Shown: positions 8,270 through 18,544 of the stretch, piece after piece | Numbering within the stretch: position 1 is the stretch's first letter | Layout: every line of letters begins with the position of its first letter | Assembly: GCA_018829465.1 (NCBI GenBank) | Contig: JAHJTN010000005.1 | Coordinates: forward strand, 434,001 to 498,000 | Direction of reading: 5' to 3' | DNA: 64,000 bases | Origin: Bacteroidota bacterium | GTDB lineage: Bacteria; Bacteroidota; Bacteroidia; Flavobacteriales; Flavobacteriaceae | Position numbers and translations under genes: made by a program | Notes under the pieces: generated by a model | The model's input: the letters and a program-made list of their open reading frames with translations, nothing else | Told to the model about the DNA's origin: nothing | The model's database searches: none

Positions 8270-8873
8270 TTGCCTTTTCAAAACATTCCTTTCCTTCTTT
8301 AAAAGCGAAATAAGCCAAACCGAGTGTGCCGACACTGTCGATATATGGAATACCCGTTAGTTCATAAATGCCGCTGCTAACCAGTAGGATAATCGACATA
8401 TAAATGCATACTTTGGTGCAATTGGCATCGGCGAGTATGGGCTCCGAATGTAGTTGATGACCGACGCGTTTTTTCCAGACAACCAAAAGCCACATCACCA
8501 AAATGGAGATTATCGAAATCACAACTCCCCAAAATGTAGTAACGGGTTTGTGTACTGTCCAAATGGTCAGCAAACTGCTCACGACTAACCCCACTACCAA
8601 AGCGTAGAAGGCAAAACCGGTAATGCGCAAAGCTGTTCGTTCAAATGCATCTCTTTTGCTTTCCGGCTGTTTTTGAATTCGCACAACCATATGGGCAATT
8701 CCGAGTCCGGAAACCACTTCTATAAAGCTGTCGGATCCAAAGCCAAACAAAGCCAAGCTTTCGTCCTCAAAACCCAGGTAAGTGGAAACGAGCCCTTCGA
8801 TGACATTATAAACTATGGTAAAAATGGCCAGTGCAAAGGCAGTTTTGAAAAGTTTTTTGCTACGCATCTTCAT
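8241..8873 (-). CDS. Cation-diffusion-facilitator-like membrane protein of the mer operon
   Basis: 210 residues from ATG 8873 (ATG 8867 is an alternative; the TTG at 8891 is less likely). About six membrane segments. GFGSDSFIEVVSG near residue 44 and ADANCTKVCIYMS near 140 sit where CDF transporters have their metal-binding Asp/His residues, but the second motif carries cysteines. There is no long cytoplasmic C-terminal domain; the protein ends KYCGCH, a potential thiol metal site. It is therefore a CDF-related transporter probably handling a soft metal, perhaps Hg(II), by context between merTP (34-base gap) and merA. Specificity is inference. Confidence 0.65.
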   Translation of the reverse strand: MKMRSKKLFKTAFALAIFTIVYNVIEGLVSTYLGFEDESLALFGFGSDSFIEVVSGLGIAHMVVRIQKQPESKRDAFERTALRITGFAFYALVVGLVVSSLLTIWTVHKPVTTFWGVVISIISILVMWLLVVWKKRVGHQLHSEPILADANCTKVCIYMSIILLVSSGIYELTGIPYIDSVGTLGLAYFAFKEGKECFEKANGDKYCGCH

Positions 8874-8907
8874 TTGGTTTCTAAGTTTCAATCGTCTGTT
8901 AACTGTA

Positions 8908-9534
8908 CTATTTTTGTCCTACCACTCGATACCCCGAGTTATTAATGGCTTCTCTAATTTGTACGATGTTTACCTTACTTTGGTCGAATGTCACTTCGGC
9001 AGTTCCTTCTTCATAAACAGCATTTACAGAAACAATACCCGGCAAGGTGTGTACATCATTCTCTACGTGGGTGGCACAGCCATTACAAGTCATGCCCTCT
9101 ACTACAAACTTTACGGTTTGCACGTCGGAAGCATTTACAATCACAACTTCCTTGCGGTTATCTGAAGGATAAAAAATATGTGCATAGTAAGGAAAAGTAA
9201 GCATCAAAGCCGCAAAAACGGTGACGATACCTAAAAATATTCGGGTCTGAGTAAAGGGACTTTTCTCGTCATCGCTACACGCACATTTTATTTCTTCGGC
9301 TGTTCTTGGTTTGAGTTTCTGATACCACGCAAAACCCAATATCAACAGCGTAAGGACAATGAGATAGGGTCTAAAAGGCTCCATGAATGAAAAAAAGGAA
9401 GCCATACCTGAAATACCGGAAAGAAAGGCCAAAACTGGTGTAATACAGCACAAAGATGCAGAGAGGGCAACAAGCAAACCGGCACCGACGGCTTTACTTG
9501 GTTTACCTGTAGCAGAATTAGAGGGCTTGTTCAT
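8908..9534 (-). CDS. merT: Mercuric transport fusion protein MerTP
   Basis: 208 residues from ATG 9534, which overlaps the end of the regulator gene by 17 bases. The N-terminal part is MerT-like: the first membrane helix has the vicinal cysteines of SASLCCITPVL, a second and third helix follow, and a cytoplasmic loop has IKCACSDD. After about residue 135 comes a heavy-metal-associated (MerP/HMA) domain with GMTCNGCATHV. In the standard model the HMA domain collects Hg(II) and the MerT cysteines pass it inward to MerA. The fusion (MerTP) is typical of Bacteroidota mer loci and replaces separate merT and merP genes. Confidence 0.92.
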   Translation of the reverse strand: MNKPSNSATGKPSKAVGAGLLVALSASLCCITPVLAFLSGISGMASFFSFMEPFRPYLIVLTLLILGFAWYQKLKPRTAEEIKCACSDDEKSPFTQTRIFLGIVTVFAALMLTFPYYAHIFYPSDNRKEVVIVNASDVQTVKFVVEGMTCNGCATHVENDVHTLPGIVSVNAVYEEGTAEVTFDQSKVNIVQIREAINNSGYRVVGQK

Positions 9535-9904
9535 GGAGTTTTGATTTTTGATTGACAATGTGTTTAAACAGTGGTTTTAGTATGTCTAATTTTTCTGGTT
9601 TAAGCGCGTAAAAGATGGTTTGTCCGTCGCGTCTGCCTCTAACGACTTCTCCGTCTTTCAGCTTACGGAGATGTTGCGAAACAGCAGGAACGCTCATTTC
9701 TAAAATATCCGCCAAATCGCAAGGACAGAGCTCGCCCTCCGCTTCTAGGAGTAATAGAATTTTTAACCGTACTTCGTTTCCTGCTAGCGCCAACAAACTA
9801 CTCAGGGCTTCAAAAGCATGTTGGTGGTCTAGTATGCTTACTCTACAATTGGCTATTTGCACTTTGTTTGCAAACGCCCTGATACACGATTGTGTGTTTT
9901 CCAT
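9518..9904 (-). CDS. ArsR/SmtB-family metalloregulator of the mer operon
   Basis: 128 residues from ATG 9904; the longer frame to 9964 would run back through the promoter and is rejected. A winged helix with RLKILLLLEAEGELCPCDLADIL, SVPAVSQHLRKL recognition helix and YALKPEK wing. The ELCPCDL cysteine pair in helix 3 matches the alpha-3 metal site of ArsR/CadC-type sensors, and Cys27 and Cys39-region residues (SCIRAF, ANCRVS) may add ligands. It should bind the palindrome at 9957-9972 and release it on metal binding, derepressing its own operon. An ArsR-type protein thus takes the place of MerR. First gene of the operon. Confidence 0.88.
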   Translation of the reverse strand: MENTQSCIRAFANKVQIANCRVSILDHQHAFEALSSLLALAGNEVRLKILLLLEAEGELCPCDLADILEMSVPAVSQHLRKLKDGEVVRGRRDGQTIFYALKPEKLDILKPLFKHIVNQKSKLHEQAL

Positions 9905-9934
9905 CTTTTGATTTATTAAACTGTAAATACTTTT

Positions 9935-9972
9935 CAAATATACATATTTTTCTAATTTAAGCAAATGCTTAA
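9935..9972 (-). promoter_or_regulatory. mer operon promoter with overlapping ArsR-type operator
   Basis: On the minus strand: TTG at 9964-9962, a 19-base spacer, then TATATTTG at 9942-9935, an exact Bacteroidota -33/-7 promoter. The -33 TTG lies inside the perfect 16-base palindrome TTAAGCATTTGCTTAA (9972-9957). A dimeric ArsR repressor bound there would block sigma contact. The start codon of the regulator is about 25 bases below the expected transcription start. Confidence 0.85.
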
Positions 9973-10081
9973 TAATTGAATTGCTTATGCCAAATCAGTC
10001 TCGTCTTACATCCAATGAAGACATAAGGCGTAACAATCCCTTTTGGGTTTAGGAGACTACGAGTAACTAATAAATAGTTGC

Positions 10082-11311
10082 TTAGGAAACCGCTTTAAGT
10101 TCGCGAAGGCCGCTTTGAGAAATCTTTGATTCGACATAGTCGGCATCTACCAAAAGTGCTTTTTCATCGGTGCCGGGCATTTCATACATGGCATCGGTGA
10201 GTATGGCTTCGCAAAGCGAACGAAGGCCTCTGGCGCCAAGTTTATACTCCATGGCTTTTTCGACTATCACATCCAAGGCTTCTTCTTCAAAAACCAGTTT
10301 GATACCATCCATTTCGAACAGGCGGGCATACTGTTTGATAATAGCGTTTTTGGGCTCCGTCAATATAGACCTCAGCGTTTCTTTATCAAGCGGATCCAGG
10401 TGTGTAAGTGCCGGCAATCGGCCGATAATTTCCGGTATCAAGCCAAAATCTTTCAGGTCTTTCGGGATGATGTATTTTAACAAATTTTCTTTGTCAACAC
10501 GGTTGCCGTCTTGTGAAGCTTTGTAGCCCACGGCCTGCATATTGAGTCTTTTGGTAATATGTCTTTCGATACCGTCAAAAGCCCCACCGGCTATAAAGAG
10601 TATGTTTTCCGTATTGACTTCTATAAATTTTTGATCGGGATGTTTGCGTCCGCCTTTGGGCGGTACGTTGACGACCGTTCCTTCCAAAAGTTTCAGCAGC
10701 GCTTGTTGGACACCTTCACCGGAAACATCGCGTGTAATGGACGGGTTATCGCTCTTGCGGGCTATTTTATCAATCTCATCGATAAAAACAATGCCGCGTT
10801 CGGCTTTTTCCAAGTTGTAATCGGCCGCTTGCAGCAGGCGAGTCAAGATGCTTTCTACATCTTCGCCTACATAGCCGGCTTCAGTCAAAACGGTAGCATC
10901 TACAATGGCAAGCGGCACATCCAACAGGCGGGCGATCGTTTTGGCCATAAGGGTTTTTCCGGTACCGGTTTGCCCCACCATAATGATATTGCTTTTTTGA
11001 ATTTCCACCTCGTCTTTGGTCTTTTGCCGCAGTCTTTTGTAGTGGTTGTAAACCGCCACGGAAAGTACTCTTTTGGTGTGGTTTTGCCCGATGACGTAGA
11101 GATCGAGAAATTCTTTAATCTCTTGAGGCTTGTAAAGCTTCAAACCTCCCGCGCCTTTTTGTTGTTTGGCAGCGTTTACCTCTTCCAAAACGATGCCGTT
11201 TGCCTGTTCTACACATTGATCACAAATATGTGAATCCATGCCTGCAATCAGCAGGTTGGTTTCGGATTTGGGTCTGCCGCAAAACGAGCAATGCAAATCA
11301 TCTTTGGCCAT
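10082..11311 (-). CDS. clpX: ATP-dependent Clp protease ATPase subunit ClpX
   Basis: 409 residues. N-terminal C4 zinc domain (Cys8, Cys11, Cys30, Cys33), AAA+ domain with Walker A GQTGTGKT (113-120), the GYVGEDVES pore loop (147-155) and Walker B VFIDEID (175-181), sensor and C-terminal D2 domains. ClpX unfolds tagged substrates and feeds them to ClpP. The loop that docks ClpP, IGF in Escherichia coli, aligns here with VGY in [11 protein letters not shown]. Nine bases after clpP, so co-transcribed with it and probably with tig. Confidence 0.97.
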   Translation of the reverse strand: MAKDDLHCSFCGRPKSETNLLIAGMDSHICDQCVEQANGIVLEEVNAAKQQKGAGGLKLYKPQEIKEFLDLYVIGQNHTKRVLSVAVYNHYKRLRQKTKDEVEIQKSNIIMVGQTGTGKTLMAKTIARLLDVPLAIVDATVLTEAGYVGEDVESILTRLLQAADYNLEKAERGIVFIDEIDKIARKSDNPSITRDVSGEGVQQALLKLLEGTVVNVPPKGGRKHPDQKFIEVNTENILFIAGGAFDGIERHITKRLNMQAVGYKASQDGNRVDKENLLKYIIPKDLKDFGLIPEIIGRLPALTHLDPLDKETLRSILTEPKNAIIKQYARLFEMDGIKLVFEEEALDVIVEKAMEYKLGARGLRSLCEAILTDAMYEMPGTDEKALLVDADYVESKISQSGLRELKAVS

Positions 11312-11320
11312 AATCTTTTT

Positions 11321-11989
11321 TTAAACGTTGGGGTTTCTTGTCAATATCTCGTCCACCATGCCATAGGCTTTGGCTTCTTCAGCTTTCATCCAATAATCGC
11401 GGTCGCTGTCGCTTTCCACTTTCTCAAAGGGCTGCTCGGAATGTTTGGCAATGATTTCGTACAACTCTTTTTTGAGTTTTAAAATTTCGCGGGTGGTAAT
11501 TTCAATATCCGATGCCTGACCTTGCGCACCACCAAGCGGTTGGTGAATCATCACACGTGAATGCGGTAAAGCCGATCTTTTGCCCTTTTGTCCGGCACAC
11601 ATTAGCACGGCACCCATAGATGCGGCAATACCGGTGCATATCGTGGCCACTTCGGGTTTTATAAATTGCATGGTGTCATAAATGCCCATACCGGCATAAA
11701 CGCCACCACCGGGCGAATTGATATAAATTTGTATGTCTTTGGAAGCATCTACACTTTCCAAGAAAAGCAATTGCGCCTGAATGATGTTGGCAATGTGGTC
11801 GTCTATAGCCGTGCCCAGAAAAATAATTCTGTCCATCATCAAACGGGAAAAAACATCCATTTGAGCCACATTCATCTGGCGTTCTTCTATGATGTAAGGT
11901 GTCATACTACTGACGATTTTGTCGTAATACATGCTGTTGACACCCTGATTTTTGGTAGCGAATTTTTTAAACTCTTGTCCGTAATTCAT
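11321..11989 (-). CDS. clpP: ATP-dependent Clp protease proteolytic subunit ClpP
   Basis: 222 residues. The serine protease triad is visible: Ser124 in TGIAASMGA, His149 in VMIHQPLGG and Asp194 in VESDSDRDYW. The substrate-channel SPGG motif (92-95) is present. Two rings of seven subunits form the degradation chamber served by ClpX. About 20 N-terminal residues would be propeptide. ATG at 11989 lies only 19 bases after the T-run of the hairpin that follows tig, so clpP either depends on read-through from tig or has a promoter inside that hairpin region. Confidence 0.97.
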   Translation of the reverse strand: MNYGQEFKKFATKNQGVNSMYYDKIVSSMTPYIIEERQMNVAQMDVFSRLMMDRIIFLGTAIDDHIANIIQAQLLFLESVDASKDIQIYINSPGGGVYAGMGIYDTMQFIKPEVATICTGIAASMGAVLMCAGQKGKRSALPHSRVMIHQPLGGAQGQASDIEITTREILKLKKELYEIIAKHSEQPFEKVESDSDRDYWMKAEEAKAYGMVDEILTRNPNV

Positions 11990-12008
11990 AATTGAATGCT
12001 ATTAAATG

Positions 12009-12039
12009 AAAAAGCGTTACATCCGTTTGGGTAACGCTT
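12009..12039 (-). terminator. Hairpin between tig and clpP (terminator or attenuator)
   Basis: Reading the minus strand: AAGCGTTAC (12039-12031), 10-base loop, GTAACGCTT (12020-12012) and a short T run to 12009. It fits a Rho-independent terminator for tig, but clpP starts 19 bases further on, so partial read-through is likely. Confidence 0.75.
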
Positions 12040-12064
12040 CAAAGATACTAATTAAACAAATTGG

Positions 12065-13384
12065 TTAACCATAAACTTCTTTGATAAAGTCGTCGTAAGT
12101 AATCTCTTTTTCTTTCAAACCGCAGTTTTCTTTGTAAAAATTAATCATTTTTAGTGAGAAAACTTGTTCAGAGAGTCTTTTGGCTTCGTCTTGGTTGGTC
12201 AAAATTCGATTGGAAATTTCTTCCAGCTGTGCATCATCTACATCTGTTTGACCGAATTGTGCCATTTGTTGCGCAATCAATTCTTTGGCTTTAGACTTTA
12301 GTTCTTCATAACTCACACGAAGCGCGTGGTCTTTTACAAGTTTGCCTTCAATCAGCTGAAAACGCAAGGCTTTTTCAGATTCCTGATAAGCTTTTTCAGC
12401 TTCTTGGTCACTCATTTGTTTTTCGCCTGTGGCTTGAATCCATTTTTGAAGAAAACCGGCAGGCAAGTCAAATTTGGTGTGTTCTACCAAATATTCAGTC
12501 ATATCGTTGAGCAATTTCTGATCGCTTTGTTGGGCAAGTTGCTTTTCAAAATCTTCTTTGAGTTTGAGTCGCATCTCGGCTTCGCTATTCACCTTACCGG
12601 GCTCGAAGATTTTGTCGAACAATTCCTGATTCAGCTCGGCGGCTTCTCGGCTGTTTACTTCATTTAAAGTGATCTCCAAATCTACATCTAATTGGTGCGC
12701 TTGGTCGTGTTCCAACTTCAGCTGATGCATCAAATCGTGCGGATTTAGGAAAAGTTTTTGTGCCTGAATAAGGAGCGTGTCACCGGACTTGGCACCTTTT
12801 AGAATTTTTTGTGCATCGGATGAGAGCTCATCCCATTCGAGGTCAACGGCGGCATTCACGCTGTGTGTTTCGTTTTTCACGGTGGCTTTGATGATGGCAT
12901 TGTCAACCACTTCTGTTTGAGAAACTAATTTGCCGTAGTATTTATTGATATTGGCTATTTGCATGTCAATAGCTTTTTCGTCTGCCACAATTTTGTACCA
13001 AGTCACCTTTTTGCCTGGTTTTAGTTCTATTTCAAACTCGGGTGCAAGGCCTATTTCAAACTCAAAGGTAAATTGTTCGGCATTCCAATCGAGGTTGTCT
13101 TGAGGTTTGGGAAGCGGATTGCCCAAAACATCCAATTTTTCTTCTGTTAAATATTTTTCCAAGGCATCTTGCAACAACTTGTTTACTTCGTCCACCAACA
13201 CGGCTTTGCCATATTGCTTTTTGACCAAGTTCATTGGGACGTGTCCTTTTCGGAACCCCGGAATATTCGCAGTTTTGCGATAGTCGCTGAGTACCTTATC
13301 TACTTTTTCCGCGTAGTCCTGTTTTTCTAAATTAATAGTAAGCACGGCATTGAGCGCATCTATTTGCTCTTTGGTAATTTGCAT
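12065..13384 (-). CDS. tig: Trigger factor
   Basis: 439 residues. N-terminal ribosome-binding domain with GFRKGHVP near residue 43 (the GFRxGxxP signature), a divergent FKBP-like middle domain (about 150-240) and a helical C-terminal chaperone arm. It binds nascent chains at the ribosomal exit tunnel. As usual in Bacteroidota the middle domain is poorly conserved, so prolyl isomerase activity is uncertain. Consensus promoter directly upstream; followed by clpP and clpX, the conserved tig-clpP-clpX order. Confidence 0.95.
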   Translation of the reverse strand: MQITKEQIDALNAVLTINLEKQDYAEKVDKVLSDYRKTANIPGFRKGHVPMNLVKKQYGKAVLVDEVNKLLQDALEKYLTEEKLDVLGNPLPKPQDNLDWNAEQFTFEFEIGLAPEFEIELKPGKKVTWYKIVADEKAIDMQIANINKYYGKLVSQTEVVDNAIIKATVKNETHSVNAAVDLEWDELSSDAQKILKGAKSGDTLLIQAQKLFLNPHDLMHQLKLEHDQAHQLDVDLEITLNEVNSREAAELNQELFDKIFEPGKVNSEAEMRLKLKEDFEKQLAQQSDQKLLNDMTEYLVEHTKFDLPAGFLQKWIQATGEKQMSDQEAEKAYQESEKALRFQLIEGKLVKDHALRVSYEELKSKAKELIAQQMAQFGQTDVDDAQLEEISNRILTNQDEAKRLSEQVFSLKMINFYKENCGLKEKEITYDDFIKEVYG

Positions 13385-13415
13385 AATCTCTGTGTATTTG
13401 CTTAAAAAATGGATG

Positions 13416-13445
13416 CAAAAATACTACTATTTAAGCATTTGGCAA
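13416..13445 (-). promoter_or_regulatory. tig promoter
   Basis: Minus strand: TTG (13445-13443), 19-base spacer, TATTTTTG (13423-13416). Exact match to TTG-N19-TAnnTTTG, about 32 bases before the tig ATG. Confidence 0.8.
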
Positions 13446-15305
<1,860 letters not shown>

Positions 15306-15317
15306 AAAAACAAATTT

Positions 15318-15593
15318 ATGACGCTCGAAATCATAACCCCCGAGGCCATCTTGTATGCCGGCGAAGCAGAAGTTGTATCGCTTCCGGGTACTCAGGGTCA
15401 TTTTCAAATTTTGGACAACCACGCACCTATAGTTTCTTCACTAGGCATTGGCGAAGTGCGCATCAAAGGCAATTTGAAATTGTCAAAGGAAGCCGCACAT
15501 CACTTTACCAAAAAAGATGATGTGTATAGTTTATCCATACAATCGGGCACAGTGGAACTCAACAACAACAAACTTGTTGTGCTGATTGACTAA
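15318..15593 (+). CDS. atpC: F1 ATP synthase subunit epsilon (short form)
   Basis: 91 residues, only the N-terminal beta-sandwich (MTLEIITPEAILYAGEAEVVSLPGTQGHFQIL). The C-terminal two-helix regulatory domain of longer epsilon subunits is absent, as in many Bacteroidota, so helix-mediated inhibition of ATP hydrolysis is not expected. Part of the central stalk. Its stop overlaps tail-to-tail by four bases with the response regulator gene. Confidence 0.93.
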   Translation: MTLEIITPEAILYAGEAEVVSLPGTQGHFQILDNHAPIVSSLGIGEVRIKGNLKLSKEAAHHFTKKDDVYSLSIQSGTVELNNNKLVVLID

Positions 15594-16291
15594 GCGGTTG
15601 TCTTTAGTATAAAGCCTTGGTTGTGTACGTTTTCAATGTGAATGTTTTGATCTTTGGCTAGGTATTTTCGGAGTCGTGTGATAAATACACTCATGCTTTT
15701 GCGGTTGAAATAATCGTTTTTACCCCACAATTTATCCAATATATCTTTGTGCTTGCACAATTGTCCATCGCTTTTGACCAACATCATCAAAAGTTCACTT
15801 TCGCGATGCGTCATTTGTATTTCGGTCCCATCCGGGTGGTTGAGCAGTTGGTTGCGTGGCGAAAAAACATAGTTACCAATATGATATACCGGATTGGCGT
15901 CTTGCGATGGATTTTTTTGATCGTTTCTATCCAGCAATATCTCGAGGCGCATGACCAACTCTTCTTCGTCTATAGGTTTTCTCAAATAGTCTATGGCGCC
16001 GAGATTAAGTCCTTTGAGTGCATCTATTTTCATCGATTTTGCAGTCAAGAAAATAAAAGGAACCTCCGGATAGGTTGATTTGATTTGTTCTGCAAGTGCA
16101 TAACCATCCATCTCCGGCATCATCACATCGAGAATACAGAGATCGTAGCGCCGGTCTTCCAGCTTTTTCAAGGCTTGCTTGCCGTCTTTTACCCATTCTA
16201 TGCCAAAGCCTTTCATTTTCAAATATTCCGACAACAAGTAACCTAAAGCACTGTCGTCTTCTACGAGTAAGAGTTGATGTTTTGTGTTCAT
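15590..16291 (-). CDS. OmpR/PhoB-type response regulator
   Basis: 233 residues. Receiver domain with acidic pair EDD (11-13), phosphoacceptor Asp55 in LCILDVMMPEMDG, Thr in FLTAKS and Lys in YLRKP. The C-terminal winged helix (about 135-233) has LTHRESELL-like MTHRESELLMML and RKSMSVFITRLRKYL. It resembles RprY of Bacteroides. The kinase gene lies upstream on the same strand, 212 bases away. Promoter in that gap is not clear. Confidence 0.93.
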   Translation of the reverse strand: MNTKHQLLLVEDDSALGYLLSEYLKMKGFGIEWVKDGKQALKKLEDRRYDLCILDVMMPEMDGYALAEQIKSTYPEVPFIFLTAKSMKIDALKGLNLGAIDYLRKPIDEEELVMRLEILLDRNDQKNPSQDANPVYHIGNYVFSPRNQLLNHPDGTEIQMTHRESELLMMLVKSDGQLCKHKDILDKLWGKNDYFNRKSMSVFITRLRKYLAKDQNIHIENVHNQGFILKTTA

Positions 16292-16382
16292 ATCTGCTTT
16301 ATTTATATTTTTTAACTTATCATTTGTTTCCTATGATTGATAGAGAAAACCTAACAACCTTTTAGCACTACTTTGCAATTTG

Positions 16383-16399
16383 TGCCAGGTTGCCTGGCA
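16383..16399. repeat. Perfect inverted repeat between kinase and regulator genes
   Basis: TGCCAGG-TTG-CCTGGCA, seven-base arms with a three-base loop. No T run follows in either direction, so it is not an ordinary terminator; an operator or RNA hairpin is possible. A longer pair AAAACCCGA and TCGGGTTTT (about 16405-16475) surrounds the rest of the gap and might end the kinase transcript. Confidence 0.5.
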
Positions 16400-16503
16400 T
16401 CAAAAACCCGAAATACGCCACCTACTTTAATCGATACGACCCTAAAATCACGAAATCTTGTGTGGGTCGGGTTTTCTGTTTCAAATTTCTTTTCCCAATG
16501 CAA

Positions 16504-17796
16504 TCATTTCGACTTTGAGCTTTGACGACTGGTGTACAGCGGCAAAATAACTTGGACTTGTGTGCCTTTTCCGGGCGTGCTGTTTAATCGTATTTTTCCG
16601 GAATGCATCTGTACAATTTGTTTCACATAGTACAAGCCCAATCCGTAACCTTTGGCGTGGTGCACATCTCCTTCACTCACCCTGTAGTATTTGTCAAATA
16701 TTTTCTTGCTTTTTTCGGGGGCAATACCAATGCCATTGTCGGATACTTCAATCACCAGTTTATTCATTTCGAGATATGCGCTGAGCGAAATGGAAGCGTC
16801 ATCAGATCGGTATTTCATGGCATTGTCCAGCAGGTTGCCAATCGCGTTGTTGAGATGGGCTACTTCTGCATACAACGGATAGGTATCGCCCGATAGTTGA
16901 TAATCAAATTGAATGTGTTCCAGCTTACAAAGCTTGGCAAACATCTCAGCCGTTTGGCTTAGTTGTGGCAGGTAATCGACCTCCAATTTGTTTAAAATCT
17001 TTTTCTTTTTGTCTAAAGTGGCTAGTTCCAAAACCTTGTCTATGTGTGTTTTGAGCTTTTCGTTTTGCAAGCGAATCAGGTCGATCATCTCTTTTTGAGA
17101 TTCGGAACTGTTTTCAGCTAAAATTTTGGTAGCCAACCCAATGGAAAAAACAGGCGTTTTGAGCTCGTGGGTGAGGTTGTTGATAAAGTCGTTAGTCGTG
17201 GTGATCACGCTGCGTTGCCAATAAAAAGATTTGAGCACCCAAAGAATCACTAATATAATGAAAACCAAAAAAATCAAACTCGGAATAATCAGCCCGTTGA
17301 GTTGCGACAAAAAATAGCGATGCACGTTGGGGAAAACCAAATCTAAGGTGAAGTTTTTTCGGGTCAATTCATTAAGATAACCGCCCAATTGTATGGAATA
17401 CACCAAAGGATTGGTTGTTTTTTGAGCTTGGTCGAGCGTAGAGAGATAATTGATAGAATCGCTGCCATAGAGTCGGTATTCAAAATCGGCTTTGATGCCG
17501 TTTTCTGTCAATTTTCCCGACAAAAAAGCGTCCATAAAGTAGGTTGACGCATCGGCTATACTGTCTAAACTCATCCGAAACCCGGCATTGTTTCCTGTGA
17601 CAGACATGCCCACCAAATGTGTCAATTCATTTTCAAAATACAAATCACTTTTAATTTCGCGCACGCTCTGCCCAATTTTCTGGGTAAACTGCACTTCGGC
17701 CAAATTGAGCCCTATGCGCAAATAGCGGTACTGCACATAAGCCAATCCTATGACGGAAACCGCGAAAATGACGAGAATAAGGTTGCGATACTTCAA
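16504..17796 (-). CDS. Sensor histidine kinase
   Basis: 430 residues starting at TTG 17796; no ATG is in frame before a stop. Two membrane helices (about 5-22 and 169-188) bracket a periplasmic sensor domain of about 145 residues. Then the phosphoacceptor His210 in NNLTHELKTPVFS, an N box (NAIGNLLDNAMKY), G1 DNGIGI and G2 GYGLGLYYV. It should phosphorylate the response regulator encoded next; the pair resembles RprX/RprY. The signal sensed is unknown. Confidence 0.93.
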   Translation of the reverse strand: MKYRNLILVIFAVSVIGLAYVQYRYLRIGLNLAEVQFTQKIGQSVREIKSDLYFENELTHLVGMSVTGNNAGFRMSLDSIADASTYFMDAFLSGKLTENGIKADFEYRLYGSDSINYLSTLDQAQKTTNPLVYSIQLGGYLNELTRKNFTLDLVFPNVHRYFLSQLNGLIIPSLIFLVFIILVILWVLKSFYWQRSVITTTNDFINNLTHELKTPVFSIGLATKILAENSSESQKEMIDLIRLQNEKLKTHIDKVLELATLDKKKKILNKLEVDYLPQLSQTAEMFAKLCKLEHIQFDYQLSGDTYPLYAEVAHLNNAIGNLLDNAMKYRSDDASISLSAYLEMNKLVIEVSDNGIGIAPEKSKKIFDKYYRVSEGDVHHAKGYGLGLYYVKQIVQMHSGKIRLNSTPGKGTQVQVILPLYTSRQSSKSK

Positions 17797-17961
17797 TGCT
17801 GAATTTTTAACAAATTACGAAACTTCATAGACTCCTATAAATGACTTTAGTCTTTTGTTGTCTTGTTTAAACTTTTATTAAACTTCTTAATATATAATTT
17901 TACTATCAATGGAAACGAAACTTTTAGATTCGCAAACGAAAACTACCAAAAACCAAGAACC

Positions 17962-18393
17962 GTGTTTAAAGAGCTAAAATTACAGATAAAAAAAATAGAT
18001 TACATCACCTTGAGCATAGGTTGTGTGTATCTCACTTTCGGTTATTTAAAATTTTTTCCGAATGTCAGCCCGGCTGAGTCTTTGGCTGAAATTACCATAA
18101 GCCGTATGACTTTTGGATGGATTGAAGGCAGGCTTTCTTTGGTGTTGCTCGCCTTGCTCGAAACTACCATCGGAATTTCCTTCATCTTTCGGCTTGGCAT
18201 GAAGTGGATGATTGGCGTGGCACTTTTTCATATGCTTTGCACCTTTCTACCCTTCTTCTTTGACCCCTCATTAACCTTTGATCTTTCCGCACACTCGCTG
18301 TCGATTACCGGACAGTACATTTTGAAAAACCTTATTATAATCAGTATCTTGCTACATTTGATGCAAAACCGTAAAGAACCCCTAAAAGCCTGA
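17962..18393 (+). CDS. DoxX-like inner membrane protein
   Basis: 143 residues from GTG 17962; a TTG at 17863 would give 176. Four membrane segments with FGYLKFFPNVSPAESLAE and LLALLETTIGISFIF, GQYILKNLIIIS near the end, typical of the DoxX/YkgB-type family. Function unknown; relatives occur with redox or thiosulfate enzymes. The start is uncertain: an ATG at 17909 in another frame gives a plausible N terminus (METKLLDSQTKTTKNQEP) but stops after 22 codons, right where this frame begins, so a frameshift is possible. Confidence 0.7.
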   Translation: MFKELKLQIKKIDYITLSIGCVYLTFGYLKFFPNVSPAESLAEITISRMTFGWIEGRLSLVLLALLETTIGISFIFRLGMKWMIGVALFHMLCTFLPFFFDPSLTFDLSAHSLSITGQYILKNLIIISILLHLMQNRKEPLKA

Positions 18394-18544
18394 TTGAGAG
18401 TGTCAATTTTCAAAAACTGTCACCATCAAATCGTTTTTAACGCTGATGAACACAATTCAGAAGCCAAAACGCAATTAAGAAATGTGCATTTGTAGTTTTA
18501 AAATGAACTTTTTTTATTTCTAACCAAAATATAAATAAAATAGT

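Noticed and set aside
10559-11233. 224-codon plus-strand frame opposite clpX
   Set aside because: Shadow of clpX; Phe/Gly-rich composition without a family.
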